This document shows positions 22,885-32,012 of a stretch of DNA of 64,000 nt, one piece after another. The notes beneath the pieces were generated by a model that was given only the letters and a program-made list of their open reading frames with translations, did not search any database and was not told the origin of the DNA. Positions within the stretch are counted from its first letter, which is position 1; every line of letters begins with the position of its first letter. A program made the position numbers and the translations under genes. Origin of the DNA: Aquisalimonas sp007126095 (GTDB lineage: Bacteria > Pseudomonadota > Gammaproteobacteria > Nitrococcales > Aquisalimonadaceae); assembly GCF_048323695.1 (NCBI RefSeq), contig NZ_JBLWFT010000010.1:1-64000 (forward strand). Reading direction: 5' to 3'.

Positions 22885-24885
22885 ATGAGCACTCCGAACG
22901 CCGCGACCAACCCTCCCGAGCCGGAACAGATCGCCGGCATCCGCACGCTTCACGGCCCCTGGGCGTGGCTGCCACGGCTGGCGGCGCTGATGCTGAGCCT
23001 CACGGCGCTGGATTACCTGCTCAACCTCGGCTACCTCTCGGTGATCACCCGGGTGGAAAGCCAGTTCTTCTACACGGTGGTGGCGCTGATGCTGCCGCTG
23101 GTCTACATCCTCTGGCCCATGTGGCCCGGCGCGAGCCGCACCCGCGTGCCCTGGTACGACGTGGTGCTGTTCCTGTTCGCCCTGGGGGTGTGCGGCTATT
23201 TTGTCTACAATGCCGAACAGATCCTCGACCGCGGGTGGGAGTACGCCGCCCCGGACCACGCCGTGGTCATGTCGTTCCTGTTCTGGGGGGTGATCCTGGA
23301 GGCCACCCGGCGCGCCGGCGGCCTGACCATCGCCATTATCGTGGCGCTCGCCAGCCTCTATCCCCTGGTGGCCGACACCATGCCCGGCCCCATCCAGGGG
23401 TTTCCGGCCAGCCCGACGGAGACGGCCATCTACCACGCCATGAGCCGCGAGAGCGTCATGGGCATCCCGCTGCAGGCATTCGCCAACCTGGTGATCGGGT
23501 TTCTGCTGTTCGGCGTGGCCCTGCAGCATACCGGCGGCGGCAAGTTCTTCATCAACCTCGCCTTCGGCCTGCTCGGCCACGTGCGCGGCGGCCCCGCCAA
23601 GGTGGCCATTTTCTCCAGCGGGCTGATGGGCTCCATGAGCGGCAGTGTCATCACCAACGTGATGACCACCGGCGTGCTCTCCATCCCGGCCATGCGGCGG
23701 GTCGGTTTCAGCCGCTCCTATGCCGGCGGTGTGGAGGCCTGCGCCTCCACCGGCGGCGTGCTGATGCCCCCGGTCATGGGCGCCACGGCGTTCATCATGG
23801 CCACGTTCCTGAATGTGCCCTACGCCCAGATCGCCCTGGCGGCGGCGGTGCCGTCGGTGCTCTATTTCCTGGGGCTGTTCATCCAGATCGACGCCTACGC
23901 CGCGCGCTACGGCCTCAAGGGTCTGCCGAAACCGGAGCTGCCGTCGCTGAAGCGCACCCTCAAGGAGGGGTGGTACTTCATCTTCGTGTTCGTGCTGCTG
24001 ATCTGGATGCTCTTCTTCCTGCGCCGGGAGGCGATCGCACCTTTCTATGCCACGGCGCTGCTGCTGTTCATCAACCAGGTGCTGCCCTACCAGCGCTGGG
24101 GCTGGCAGGACGTGCTCAATTTCTTCTCGTCGGCGGCCAAGCTGTTCGCCGAACTGATCGCCATACTCGCGGGTGTGGGGCTGCTCATCGGTGCCCTGTC
24201 CATGACCGGGCTCTCGGGCACCATCGCCAACGACCTCATCTACCTGGCCGGCGGCAGCACACTGGTGCTGCTGCTCATGGGGGCTCTGACCAGCTTCATC
24301 ATGGGCATCGGCATGACCGTGACCGCGGCCTACATCTTCCTGGCCGTCGCACTCGCCCCGGCGCTGATCCAGGGCGGCGGCATGAACCCCATGGCCGTGC
24401 ACCTGTTCATTCTCTACTGGGGGATGCTCAGCTTCATCACGCCACCGGTGGCCCTTGGGGCCTTCGCCGCCGCCACCATCGCCGGCTCTCGCTCCATGGA
24501 GACCGGGCTGCAGGCCATGCGCCTGGGCAGCGTGATCTACTTCATTCCGTTCCTGTTCGTTCTCAACCCGGCGCTGATTCTCCAGGGCAGCCCCCAGGAG
24601 GTCATGCTGGTGCTGGCCCAGGCGCTGTTCGGCGTGCTGGTGATCGCCGGCGCCATGCAGGGATATCTGCTGTTCGTAGGGGATCTGTGCCGCAATGCCG
24701 TGCTGCAGTGGCCCATTCGGGGGATGCTGATCGTCGGCGGCATGGCTATCGCCGTGCCCGGCGGCGGGCCGGTGCCGTTAACCAACCTGGAGCTGTCATT
24801 CATCAGTGCCGGAATGCTGATCCCGGCGGCGATAATTGCATTCTGGACCAATCGAAACGTGCGGGTCCATCCGGAGAACCCGTGA
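22885..24885 (+). CDS. Fused TRAP permease (DctQ-DctM, 4TM/12TM)
   Basis: A 666-residue membrane protein. The N-terminal part (about residues 30-180) has four DctQ-like helices; the rest has the DctM layout, with the repeat signatures GLMGSMSGSVITNVMTTG, GVLMPPVMGATAFIMATFL and, late, FITPPVALGAFAAATIAG. Such fused permeases pair with TAXI-type binding proteins, as here, and are sodium- or proton-coupled. There is an extra four-helix C-terminal region (about 560-655). Confidence 0.92.
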   Translation: MSTPNAATNPPEPEQIAGIRTLHGPWAWLPRLAALMLSLTALDYLLNLGYLSVITRVESQFFYTVVALMLPLVYILWPMWPGASRTRVPWYDVVLFLFALGVCGYFVYNAEQILDRGWEYAAPDHAVVMSFLFWGVILEATRRAGGLTIAIIVALASLYPLVADTMPGPIQGFPASPTETAIYHAMSRESVMGIPLQAFANLVIGFLLFGVALQHTGGGKFFINLAFGLLGHVRGGPAKVAIFSSGLMGSMSGSVITNVMTTGVLSIPAMRRVGFSRSYAGGVEACASTGGVLMPPVMGATAFIMATFLNVPYAQIALAAAVPSVLYFLGLFIQIDAYAARYGLKGLPKPELPSLKRTLKEGWYFIFVFVLLIWMLFFLRREAIAPFYATALLLFINQVLPYQRWGWQDVLNFFSSAAKLFAELIAILAGVGLLIGALSMTGLSGTIANDLIYLAGGSTLVLLLMGALTSFIMGIGMTVTAAYIFLAVALAPALIQGGGMNPMAVHLFILYWGMLSFITPPVALGAFAAATIAGSRSMETGLQAMRLGSVIYFIPFLFVLNPALILQGSPQEVMLVLAQALFGVLVIAGAMQGYLLFVGDLCRNAVLQWPIRGMLIVGGMAIAVPGGGPVPLTNLELSFISAGMLIPAAIIAFWTNRNVRVHPENP

Positions 24886-24972
24886 TCCGCGCGGGTTCGG
24901 ACCCGGATTGCAGGCGAACGCCCGGCAGGTCGCTCGAGCCGGGCCGTGCGGTGTCGTGCGCGGGACGCACTC

Positions 24973-25806
24973 CTACGGTGCTGTAATCGCGGGCTCGGGT
25001 TGATCGCCCACGGCCTTCCGGAACCAGGCGTCCAGCTGGGACGCACACGCCTCCCAGCCGGGCTCGATCATGAACATATGACCGTGCCCCGGGAACTCGA
25101 GATACTCGGTGCCGTGATAGTCCGCGATCTCGCGGGCCATCTCCGGCACCGTGGTGCCGTCCTCAGTACCCACGACGGTAAGCAGGGGGCAGGTCACGCG
25201 GCTGAGGTCGGCGGCGATCTCGCCCTTAAGCACTTCCACGGCAACCCTGGCGGACTCGGGGGTAAGCCTCTGCCACAGCTCCCGGTGCTGCTCCGGATCG
25301 CACTGGTTGAACACCGATTTCGACGCCACCCGGAAGCCCGGCTTGATGGGCTTCTTGCGCAGCATGGCGGGAATGGATTTCAGGCCGTGAAGCGCGAACC
25401 ACAGATTCATGGGCGGATTGCGGAACTTGACTCCGGCGACCGGGGCGGATGCAGCGAACACGGCAGCCTTCAGCGGCATCTCCTGAGCGAGCACCTGTGC
25501 GATGGCGCCGCCCATGGAGTGCCCGACCAGAATCACCTCACCGAGCTCATCGATGACACCGCGCACCTCGTCGACGTAATCCTGCAACGAGATCCGGCCG
25601 AGGTCCGGCAGCGTCGGATTCGGACCGTGGCCCCGGAGGTTCAATGCATCGCACTGGTAGCCGCGCTCGGCGAAGTAGCCCATGAACGGGTGCCAGTACC
25701 AGGAGCCGCCGCTGGAGCCGTGCACGAACAGGATGCGCGGCCCGTGCTCACCTGCATGGTCGACCGCAAGGCCGTTGATGGTGCGCTGCTGGATGGTCAC
25801 TGCCAT
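24973..25806 (-). CDS. Alpha/beta hydrolase
   Basis: A 277-residue cytoplasmic hydrolase. The oxyanion region ILFVHGSSGGSWYWHPFMGY, the nucleophile elbow LVGHSMGGAIAQ (Ser about 97), the acid in VVGTEDGTTVPEMA and the histidine in FPGHGHMFMIEPGWE give a full catalytic triad. The substrate is unknown. It is the first-read of three hydrolase genes on this strand (24973-28428) and is separated from the lipoprotein hydrolase by 59 bases. Confidence 0.85.
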   Translation of the reverse strand: MAVTIQQRTINGLAVDHAGEHGPRILFVHGSSGGSWYWHPFMGYFAERGYQCDALNLRGHGPNPTLPDLGRISLQDYVDEVRGVIDELGEVILVGHSMGGAIAQVLAQEMPLKAAVFAASAPVAGVKFRNPPMNLWFALHGLKSIPAMLRKKPIKPGFRVASKSVFNQCDPEQHRELWQRLTPESARVAVEVLKGEIAADLSRVTCPLLTVVGTEDGTTVPEMAREIADYHGTEYLEFPGHGHMFMIEPGWEACASQLDAWFRKAVGDQPEPAITAP

Positions 25807-25865
25807 GATTCACCTTCGGTCCGACGTGCTGCCGGGGCCCGCTCGCAGACCCCGGCGTCGCGTTC

Positions 25866-27467
25866 TCACTGCTGGTTGCCGTACCAGAACCACTGGCCGT
25901 CGTCCTGGATGAGCATGGCCCCGGAGGGCAAGGACTGGCTGCCGAAATCCGTGCGGATTGCACCCTCGACAACCGCCTTGTCGCCGTCGCGTTCGAAGGC
26001 GGTGAGTTCGATTTCGTAACGGCTCAGCGCGGGGACGACCTGGGAGAGCATGGCACGCTGGTCGGAGCGGTCCCGCCCCTCGTCCCGATAGTCAGGGTGG
26101 TAATGCTCCATGATCGCGTCCATGTCGCCGGAGAGTACGGCCTCCTCATCACTCCGCACGAAGGCCTGCACGTCGTCGGGCAGCTCTACCGCGGGCTGCT
26201 CGTAGTCGCCGGGATCCTCGGTGCCGTCGATTGTGGCGCCGTAGGCAAACCGCACCACATCCGCGTTGAACGCTTCCGCCTCGTCCACGTGGATGAAGTG
26301 CGCGGCATCATCATAGAACTTCACCACCGGCGCAGCGCCCTGTTCGGAGAGCGCTTCCCAGGCGGGGCGAACCACATCCCAGCGCATATCCTCATTGCCG
26401 GTGGCGGCCGTTGTGGGCAACAACGGATCCCGCTCCCCCAGTGCCAAGAACACGGGGATGGTCAACTCGTCAAGGCGTTTCACCAGGCTGTCGGCATCGT
26501 CGCTGAGACCCTCGATACCCATGGTGTAGATATCGCGAACGAAAGCGATGATCCAGGCCTCGTACTCCTCCTGATTGCCGTCGATCATGCCGACCCGGGT
26601 TTCGGTGAGGAACTCGGAATCCTGGGTATCACGCAGGAAGAAGCCGACACTGGCCTCGCGTGTCTCGCCGGTATCCGGGTCCCGCTCACGGAAGGAGTAG
26701 AAATCACGAATGTCCTGCTCGGTCTTCGCCCACTCCTGCTCCAGGCGCCCGAGGGGCTCCCACACTGCCTGCCAGTGCTCGAAGTCGCGCTTGTACTCGG
26801 GATCCATCCACGGCAGCTCGCCGCCCGGCAGAGTCAGAACCCGCGGGTACTCCTCCAGGCCGGCCGGTGCCGCGAGGATCAAACGGTCCACCTGCTCCGG
26901 CCAGTCCAGCGCGTAGCCGAGCGCCCACTGAGCCCCCATGGAATGCCCCATGAAGGTGGCCCCCTGGATGCCGAGCCTGTCCGCCAGCAGCTCGTGAATC
27001 GCCTCGCGGGTGTCCTGCAGAGTGCGCGTGTACGTATCGGCGTCGAGATTGCCGGGGATGGACTTGCCATAGTGAGGGATGTCGAACGCAATCACCCGCA
27101 GCCCACGCTCGAGCGCATCACGCATCATCAGTGAGAAGCTCCCCGCGTCCGCACCCTTGCCATGCACCAGCACCAGCACGGGGGCGTCCTCCCGGGCGGC
27201 ATCCCCACCGTACTCATCCATGTACGCGATCTCGTAGGCCATGCCCCGGGCGTCGGTGACGGTCTCGTAGTTCACGGGGAACGGGTAGACCACCTGATCC
27301 CGCCAGAAGCTCTCGGCCGGATCGCCAGGCTCCACACGCGGCGTCTCCATGTCGGAGACATCGAACCGTTCCGACGGCACGGGCGAGGTCTGGCATGCTC
27401 CCAGCAGGGCCGCCGCCCCCGCAGTGATCAGCAGCCGCCAGCGGAGTTGTTGGCATAAGTCCTTCAT
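25866..27467 (-). CDS. Lipoprotein: alpha/beta hydrolase fused to an NTF2-like domain
   Basis: A 533-residue protein. A lipoprotein signal peptide ends in the lipobox AALLGACQTS (Cys about 23). An alpha/beta hydrolase domain spans roughly 60-410, with VLVLVHGKGADAGSFSLMMR, the nucleophile elbow FMGHSMGAQWALGY and the late AAHFIHVDEAEAF. The last 100 residues (AFVRSDEEAVLSGDMDAIME to the end) have the size and pattern of an NTF2/SnoaL-like domain. The ATG at 27467 has AGGAG eight bases upstream. An exported, membrane-anchored hydrolase with a second small-molecule-binding domain is unusual; the substrate is unknown. The upstream hydrolase gene ends 13 bases before its start. Confidence 0.85.
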   Translation of the reverse strand: MKDLCQQLRWRLLITAGAAALLGACQTSPVPSERFDVSDMETPRVEPGDPAESFWRDQVVYPFPVNYETVTDARGMAYEIAYMDEYGGDAAREDAPVLVLVHGKGADAGSFSLMMRDALERGLRVIAFDIPHYGKSIPGNLDADTYTRTLQDTREAIHELLADRLGIQGATFMGHSMGAQWALGYALDWPEQVDRLILAAPAGLEEYPRVLTLPGGELPWMDPEYKRDFEHWQAVWEPLGRLEQEWAKTEQDIRDFYSFRERDPDTGETREASVGFFLRDTQDSEFLTETRVGMIDGNQEEYEAWIIAFVRDIYTMGIEGLSDDADSLVKRLDELTIPVFLALGERDPLLPTTAATGNEDMRWDVVRPAWEALSEQGAAPVVKFYDDAAHFIHVDEAEAFNADVVRFAYGATIDGTEDPGDYEQPAVELPDDVQAFVRSDEEAVLSGDMDAIMEHYHPDYRDEGRDRSDQRAMLSQVVPALSRYEIELTAFERDGDKAVVEGAIRTDFGSQSLPSGAMLIQDDGQWFWYGNQQ

Positions 27468-27480
27468 GGGGTGTGCTCCT

Positions 27481-28428
27481 TCAGTCACGATCCAGCGTCA
27501 GGAATTCCAGCAGGGAGGCAGCACATGCCTCCGGTGCCTCAACATTCATGGAATGACCGATCCCGTCGATGAGCTGCAACTCGCAGCCCGGCATGCACTC
27601 GGCCATTTCCTCCACATCCGCCAACGGAATCCAGGCATCCTCTCGACCGCGCACGATGCGGCGCGGATGCGTCAGCTCCGCCTGGCGCCTCCGCAACTGC
27701 CCGGACCGATACGTCTGATCCAGATGATAGGGGGTGCCAAGCCAGACACCGTCGCTCAGCACGCGGGTACGGCCGAGAAGGTGCTCGAACAGGGTACGCT
27801 GATCGGCACTGGTCTCGGCGCGGAATCGCGGCTGCCCACCAGAGCCGAGCGATTCAGGCTCGAACAGGCTGGATACGGCCGTGGCAAGGCCCATGCGGGC
27901 CACGTCCATGTCATCGCGCATGACACGGAATCCGTCCAGCTGCGACTGCGCGAACGGGAGCCCCATGGGTCCCACCGGCGAGAGACTGAAAATCCTGCCG
28001 AAACGCTCCGGCTCGGCGAGCAGCATATGGGTGGCAATGAGGTCACCCGTGGAATGGGTGAACAGATGGCAGCGACCGATCTCCAGGCGATCGAGCAGGG
28101 CCAGCATATCGGCGGCGTGGACCGCCATGCCGTAGTTGGCGTAATCGGGCGCCGGCTCGGGTTTGGGAGAGTCACCGCAGCCGCGCCAGTCGGGAGCGAT
28201 CAGGCGGACGGAAGACGGCAGCTCGCGGGCGACCAGATCGACCCAATCGCCACAGCCGAGATTGCCATGAATGAAGAGAACCGGTGTAGTGCCGCCTCCC
28301 TGCTCACGGTAGTGCAGTGATATCGGTGCCGTCGTCACGGGGGCCACGCTCTGCCTCGCGGTGCTTGTTCTTGTGCCACGCTCTACAATGCAGAAAAGTG
28401 AACGACCTGTCACCCCCGGTTTCGCCAT
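27481..28428 (-). CDS. Alpha/beta hydrolase
   Basis: A protein of up to 315 residues. The domain starts at about residue 35 (ISLHYREQGGGTTPVLFIHG); the nucleophile elbow is LFTHSTGDLIATHM, with Ser in H-S-T-G-D, the acid is in VRGREDAWIPL, and the histidine in IDGIGHSMNVEAPEA. The acidic residue after the elbow glycine resembles lipid- or ester-acting hydrolases more than dehalogenases. ATG 28428 is used, but the first 30 residues look non-homologous and a GTG at about 28341 may be the true start. It is the first gene of the three-hydrolase set. Confidence 0.8.
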   Translation of the reverse strand: MAKPGVTGRSLFCIVERGTRTSTARQSVAPVTTAPISLHYREQGGGTTPVLFIHGNLGCGDWVDLVARELPSSVRLIAPDWRGCGDSPKPEPAPDYANYGMAVHAADMLALLDRLEIGRCHLFTHSTGDLIATHMLLAEPERFGRIFSLSPVGPMGLPFAQSQLDGFRVMRDDMDVARMGLATAVSSLFEPESLGSGGQPRFRAETSADQRTLFEHLLGRTRVLSDGVWLGTPYHLDQTYRSGQLRRRQAELTHPRRIVRGREDAWIPLADVEEMAECMPGCELQLIDGIGHSMNVEAPEACAASLLEFLTLDRD

Positions 28429-28480
28429 GGGCCGGGAGCACAGCCGGAAGATGCCCTCGCCGAGGGCGGTACCTCATCCA

Positions 28481-29887
28481 TCAACCGATCACCCACCCCA
28501 GCACCAGAAGCCAGCCAGAGGCGAGCACCGCAGTGCCCACGGTAAACCATCCGTTCCAGCGGTAGCCCACAGTGGTGGCCGGCACGTCGGCGACCCGTGC
28601 GGTGATGAGCACCGAGGTGGTGAGAGGCGCCATGCCCACGGCCAGCGCCCAGCCGGTCATGACGCTGAGCGCCAGCAGCTCCGGGGCCAGGCCGAACACG
28701 GCGGGCTGACTCAGGGAGGTGAGCGCGATGGTGGCGGTAACAATGGGGTTGAGGCCCATCTGAGCGAACAGCAGCATGAGCAGCGTCACGGCCACCGCCA
28801 CGGGTGGTCCGTACAGGCCGAGCGCCTGCAGGGTCTCGGCAAGCAGCGTCTCCGGCACCGCGGCGGCGATCATGGTGCCCATGATACCGGCGGCACACAG
28901 CACGGTGAGTTCGGCACGCAGGCCCGCGAACTGCTCCGGACTGCGCCGGCCTACACGGGCAGCCGTGAGCACCACGGACCGCCCCCAGCCGGCGCGCAGC
29001 CACTGCACCCACATCCAGAGAATGGCCGCAACCGGCGCGGCGATCATGATCGCCACGGGCAGGTCCACGTCCAGAAGCTCCTCGAGGGTCACGGCGCCTG
29101 CGAAGATGGCCAGCACCAGGGCCAGGAACCGGGCGATGGTTCCCAACGCACCGGGGACATGGTCGCGGTTTGCCATGGAGGCAAGCTGGCGCGGCGCGGT
29201 GGCCCGATCCACCACCCAGCCCACGGCCATCAGCAGGAACATGGTGAGCAGGCCGTAGGGAAGCACGTCCTGCCAGCGCAGGTCCGGCATGATGGAGAGA
29301 ATCACCGCCAGCGTGATAGTGAGCGGCGAACCCAAGGGGCTGACGGCAAAACCGCGCAGCATGGCGGTGAACATGCGCTGGCGGCGCACCTGCTGGATCA
29401 CGGCGTGGCCGCCGGCGGCGTCCAGGGTGTTGGCCTTGCGGATCATCACGCCAAGCAGGTTGAGCACGCCCATGTTCAGCACCACGCCGATGAGGTACGC
29501 CCCGAAACTCAGGGTGGCGTAGCGCTTGGCCGGCGGCTGGTTGATGAGCACGGCGCCGCAGCGGCGCACCAGCGGCGAGCTGTCCGCCGCCTCGCGCAGA
29601 AAGGAGAGACAGGCGAGGAAGGTGGCAAAGTAGATGGCGCGGTCCATGGCAAGCCAGAGGGCCTCGCCGGGACGGGCCATGAACCAGGGCAGTGCCACCA
29701 CGGCTAGCCCGGCGACGCCGAAGAGCAGCTTCGCCACGCCGGGAAGCGCCGGCCATTGCCCCGTCAGATAGACCGCCAGCGCGGCCCCGGCGGTGATTGC
29801 CAGGGGCGCCCAGTCGGTGAGCTGATAGCCGATGGTGGCCAGCAGCACCACCGCAAGCCAGCCCCCGGACCGCCAGTGGCGGCCCAT
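28481..29887 (-). CDS. Multi-pass membrane protein, ion-transporter-superfamily-like
   Basis: A 468-residue protein with roughly 12-13 hydrophobic helices. A cytoplasmic stretch KANTLDAAGGHAVIQQVRRQ precedes SPLGSPLTITLAVILSIMPD, a helix-breaking re-entrant-like segment, and a similar turn, AQMGLNPIVTATIALTSLSQ, occurs in the second half. Two such segments at equivalent places in two halves are typical of IT-superfamily carriers of organic anions, but I cannot assign a family. The ATG at 29887 follows the thioesterase stop by one base, so the two are coupled, which links the carrier to acyl-CoA metabolism. Confidence 0.7.
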   Translation of the reverse strand: MGRHWRSGGWLAVVLLATIGYQLTDWAPLAITAGAALAVYLTGQWPALPGVAKLLFGVAGLAVVALPWFMARPGEALWLAMDRAIYFATFLACLSFLREAADSSPLVRRCGAVLINQPPAKRYATLSFGAYLIGVVLNMGVLNLLGVMIRKANTLDAAGGHAVIQQVRRQRMFTAMLRGFAVSPLGSPLTITLAVILSIMPDLRWQDVLPYGLLTMFLLMAVGWVVDRATAPRQLASMANRDHVPGALGTIARFLALVLAIFAGAVTLEELLDVDLPVAIMIAAPVAAILWMWVQWLRAGWGRSVVLTAARVGRRSPEQFAGLRAELTVLCAAGIMGTMIAAAVPETLLAETLQALGLYGPPVAVAVTLLMLLFAQMGLNPIVTATIALTSLSQPAVFGLAPELLALSVMTGWALAVGMAPLTTSVLITARVADVPATTVGYRWNGWFTVGTAVLASGWLLVLGWVIG

Positions 29888-29888
29888 G

Positions 29889-30356
29889 TCAGCGGGAGCC
29901 GTCGGGCGCGCCGCCGCCCTCCTCGCCGGAGGGTGTACCACCGGAGCGCAGCCGGAAGGTACCCTCGCCGAGGGCGATCAGCTCGCCGCTCTCACTGAAG
30001 ACCTCGCCGGTGGCCGCGTAGATACGCCGGCCGCCGGCCCGGCGGCTGCCAACGGCGCGAATGCGGCCGCTATTGACCTGGCCGGTGAAGCTCACGGTCA
30101 GCGACAGGGTAATGGCACCGCGCTGCTCGGCAGGGTCGTCGGTGTAGCAGCCGGCGAACCCGCAGACCGCATCCAGCAAAGTGGAGAGCACACCGCCGTG
30201 CAGCACGCCGCTGCGGTTCAGATGCTTGGGCTGGACGTCCAGCTCCAGCACCGCTCGATCCTTCTCCCACTCCACGAGCTGGTGCCCCATGAGGCCGTGG
30301 AAGCCTTCGGCGGTCTCGCCGGAGTGGTCAGTGTGTTGTGTGTTGTCGTCCGCCAA
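29889..30356 (-). CDS. PaaI-family hotdog thioesterase (TTG start)
   Basis: A 155-residue hotdog-fold protein. The active-site segment is NRSGVLHGGVLSTLLDAVCG, followed by ITLSLTVSFTGQVNSGRIRA; this HGG-x4-L-x-D arrangement is that of PaaI-like acyl-CoA thioesterases. The frame is open far upstream, but that part is a shadow of the ligase gene. TTG at 30356, with GGGAG seven bases before it and 11 bases after the ligase stop, is the likely start. It probably hydrolyses dead-end acyl-CoA made by the ligase. Confidence 0.8.
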   Translation of the reverse strand: MADDNTQHTDHSGETAEGFHGLMGHQLVEWEKDRAVLELDVQPKHLNRSGVLHGGVLSTLLDAVCGFAGCYTDDPAEQRGAITLSLTVSFTGQVNSGRIRAVGSRRAGGRRIYAATGEVFSESGELIALGEGTFRLRSGGTPSGEEGGGAPDGSR

Positions 30357-30367
30357 AACCGTGCTCC

Positions 30368-31951
30368 CTACACGTCGCCCGCCTGGATCATGTCGTTGAG
30401 TTTGCCCTTGAGGATCTTGCCGGTGGGCGTCGCCGGCAGCTGCTCCATGATCACCACTTCCGACGGCCGTTTGTAGGCGGCCAGCCGCTCGCCCGCGAAC
30501 GCGCGGAGATCTTCGGCGGTGGCGCTGCTGCCCGGTACCAGTTGCACGTAGGCGACCACCTCCTCGTTGCCTTCCACCGCGCGCCCCACCACGGCGGAGA
30601 GGGTCACGTCGGGATGGGCGGTGAGCACGGCCTCGACGTCCGGCGGGTAGACATTGAACCCCGAACGGATGATCAGCTCCTTGCTGCGACCGACGATGTG
30701 CAGGTTGCCCTTGTCGTCGATGCGGGCCATGTCGCCCGTGTTGAGCCACCCTTCGGCGTCGATCACCTCGGCGGTGGCATCGGGACGACGATAGTAACCC
30801 TTCATCACAGTGGGTCCGTGCACCCACAGTTCGCCAACCGCCCCCTCGGGAACGGGTTGCCCGTCCGTGCCCTGCAGGCGGTAGCCCAGCAGCGGGAGCA
30901 CCGGGCCACAGGAGGTGTCGTCCAGTGCGCCGTCCAGGCGCGTCTGGGAGATGGTGGGGGCGGCCTCGGTGAGACCGTAGCCGTTGTGGAGCTTGAGGTT
31001 GAACGCCTCCTCCACGCGCGCTTTCACCGCCGGATCCAGGGGCGCTCCGCCCACGGACATGTAGCGCAGTCTCGGCGCCTGCAGCGCCAGACCCTCCGTT
31101 TTCAGGTATTCCAGCAGCCGCTGGAACATGGCCGGCACGCCCTGAAGCACGGTGAGGCCATCGTCGGCCAGGGCCTTTGCCAGTGCCGCCGGGTCGAACC
31201 GCGCACTCAGCTGCAGGGTCCCGCCGGCGAACAGGGTGCCGAGAAACATGCTCGAGAGGCCGAAGACGTGGGAGATAGGCAGCACGCCATAGACGCGGTC
31301 TTCCTGCGCGAGGCCGCGCAGGCCGCCGGAGAGCGCGGCGACGGTGAGCATGTTGCGGTGGGTGAGCATCACGCCCTTGGGTGTGCCGGTGGTGCCCGAG
31401 GTGTAGATGAGTGTTGCCACCTGGCCGGCGCCGTCGGCCTCCACCGGCTCCGGTTCGGCCTCGCGCAGGGGGCTCAGGGCGAATTCGCCCAGCCGGGGCG
31501 AGTCAACGCGGGTGGCCTCGTAGCGATCGGCGAGCGCGCCCGCGGCATCGGGGGAGCCCTCGGTGGTGAATACCAGCCGCCGGGGCAGACAGCTCCCGGC
31601 AATGGTTTCGATCTCCTGGGGCGACAGCCGCGCACTCACCACGGCGCACCAGACGTCCATTTCGCTGGCGGCGAGGATGAACGCCACCAGCGCCCGGCAG
31701 TTCTCGTTGAGCACCATGATGCGGTCGCCGGAGCGCACGCCCGCCCCGCTCAGGTGCTCGCGGGCTTCGTCCACGGCGGCGGCCAGGTCGGCGTAGGTCC
31801 AGGCGGTATTGCCATCCACCACGGCCAGGGCGTCGGGGGTCTCCCGCGCCCAGGCCAGCGGGCGGTGGCTGATCCGCTGCGGCAGGTCAGCGAGTATCTC
31901 GCTGGCCCAGCGGCCACGGACCTGTTCGTCGGGCATGTGTCGTTGGGTCAT
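30368..31951 (-). CDS. Acyl-CoA synthetase (AMP-dependent, class I adenylate-forming)
   Basis: A 527-residue ligase. The P-loop is TLIYTSGTTGTPKGVMLTHR (about residues 173-192); later motifs are NGYGLTEAAPTISQT, the hinge DMARIDDKGNLHIVGRSKE and the C-terminal lysine region ATPTGKILKGKLND. It converts a carboxylic acid to its CoA ester through an acyl-adenylate. Chain length cannot be told from sequence. The neighbouring thioesterase, acyl-CoA dehydrogenase and thiolase genes point to degradation of a fatty, aromatic or branched acid. Confidence 0.88.
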   Translation of the reverse strand: MTQRHMPDEQVRGRWASEILADLPQRISHRPLAWARETPDALAVVDGNTAWTYADLAAAVDEAREHLSGAGVRSGDRIMVLNENCRALVAFILAASEMDVWCAVVSARLSPQEIETIAGSCLPRRLVFTTEGSPDAAGALADRYEATRVDSPRLGEFALSPLREAEPEPVEADGAGQVATLIYTSGTTGTPKGVMLTHRNMLTVAALSGGLRGLAQEDRVYGVLPISHVFGLSSMFLGTLFAGGTLQLSARFDPAALAKALADDGLTVLQGVPAMFQRLLEYLKTEGLALQAPRLRYMSVGGAPLDPAVKARVEEAFNLKLHNGYGLTEAAPTISQTRLDGALDDTSCGPVLPLLGYRLQGTDGQPVPEGAVGELWVHGPTVMKGYYRRPDATAEVIDAEGWLNTGDMARIDDKGNLHIVGRSKELIIRSGFNVYPPDVEAVLTAHPDVTLSAVVGRAVEGNEEVVAYVQLVPGSSATAEDLRAFAGERLAAYKRPSEVVIMEQLPATPTGKILKGKLNDMIQAGDV

Positions 31952-31972
31952 GTTAATGATGGCTCCGGTGCA

Positions 31973-31995
31973 TCGCGACTGACGTCGCTCCTACG
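31973..31995. repeat. Family B single arm
   Basis: TCGCGACTGACGTCGCTCCT followed by ACG, between the ligase start and the acyl-CoA dehydrogenase stop. The reverse complement begins with CGTAGGAGCGACGTC, so this arm carries a GTAG foot like REP elements. No second arm is seen nearby. Confidence 0.65.
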
Positions 31996-32012
31996 GGGCA
32001 TGTCGCCGGTGG

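Noticed and set aside
30357..30827. Long N-terminal extension of the PaaI-like thioesterase
   Set aside because: The open frame upstream is the shadow of the acyl-CoA ligase gene, is rich in Arg and His with no homology, and a TTG with GGGAG lies just after the ligase stop.
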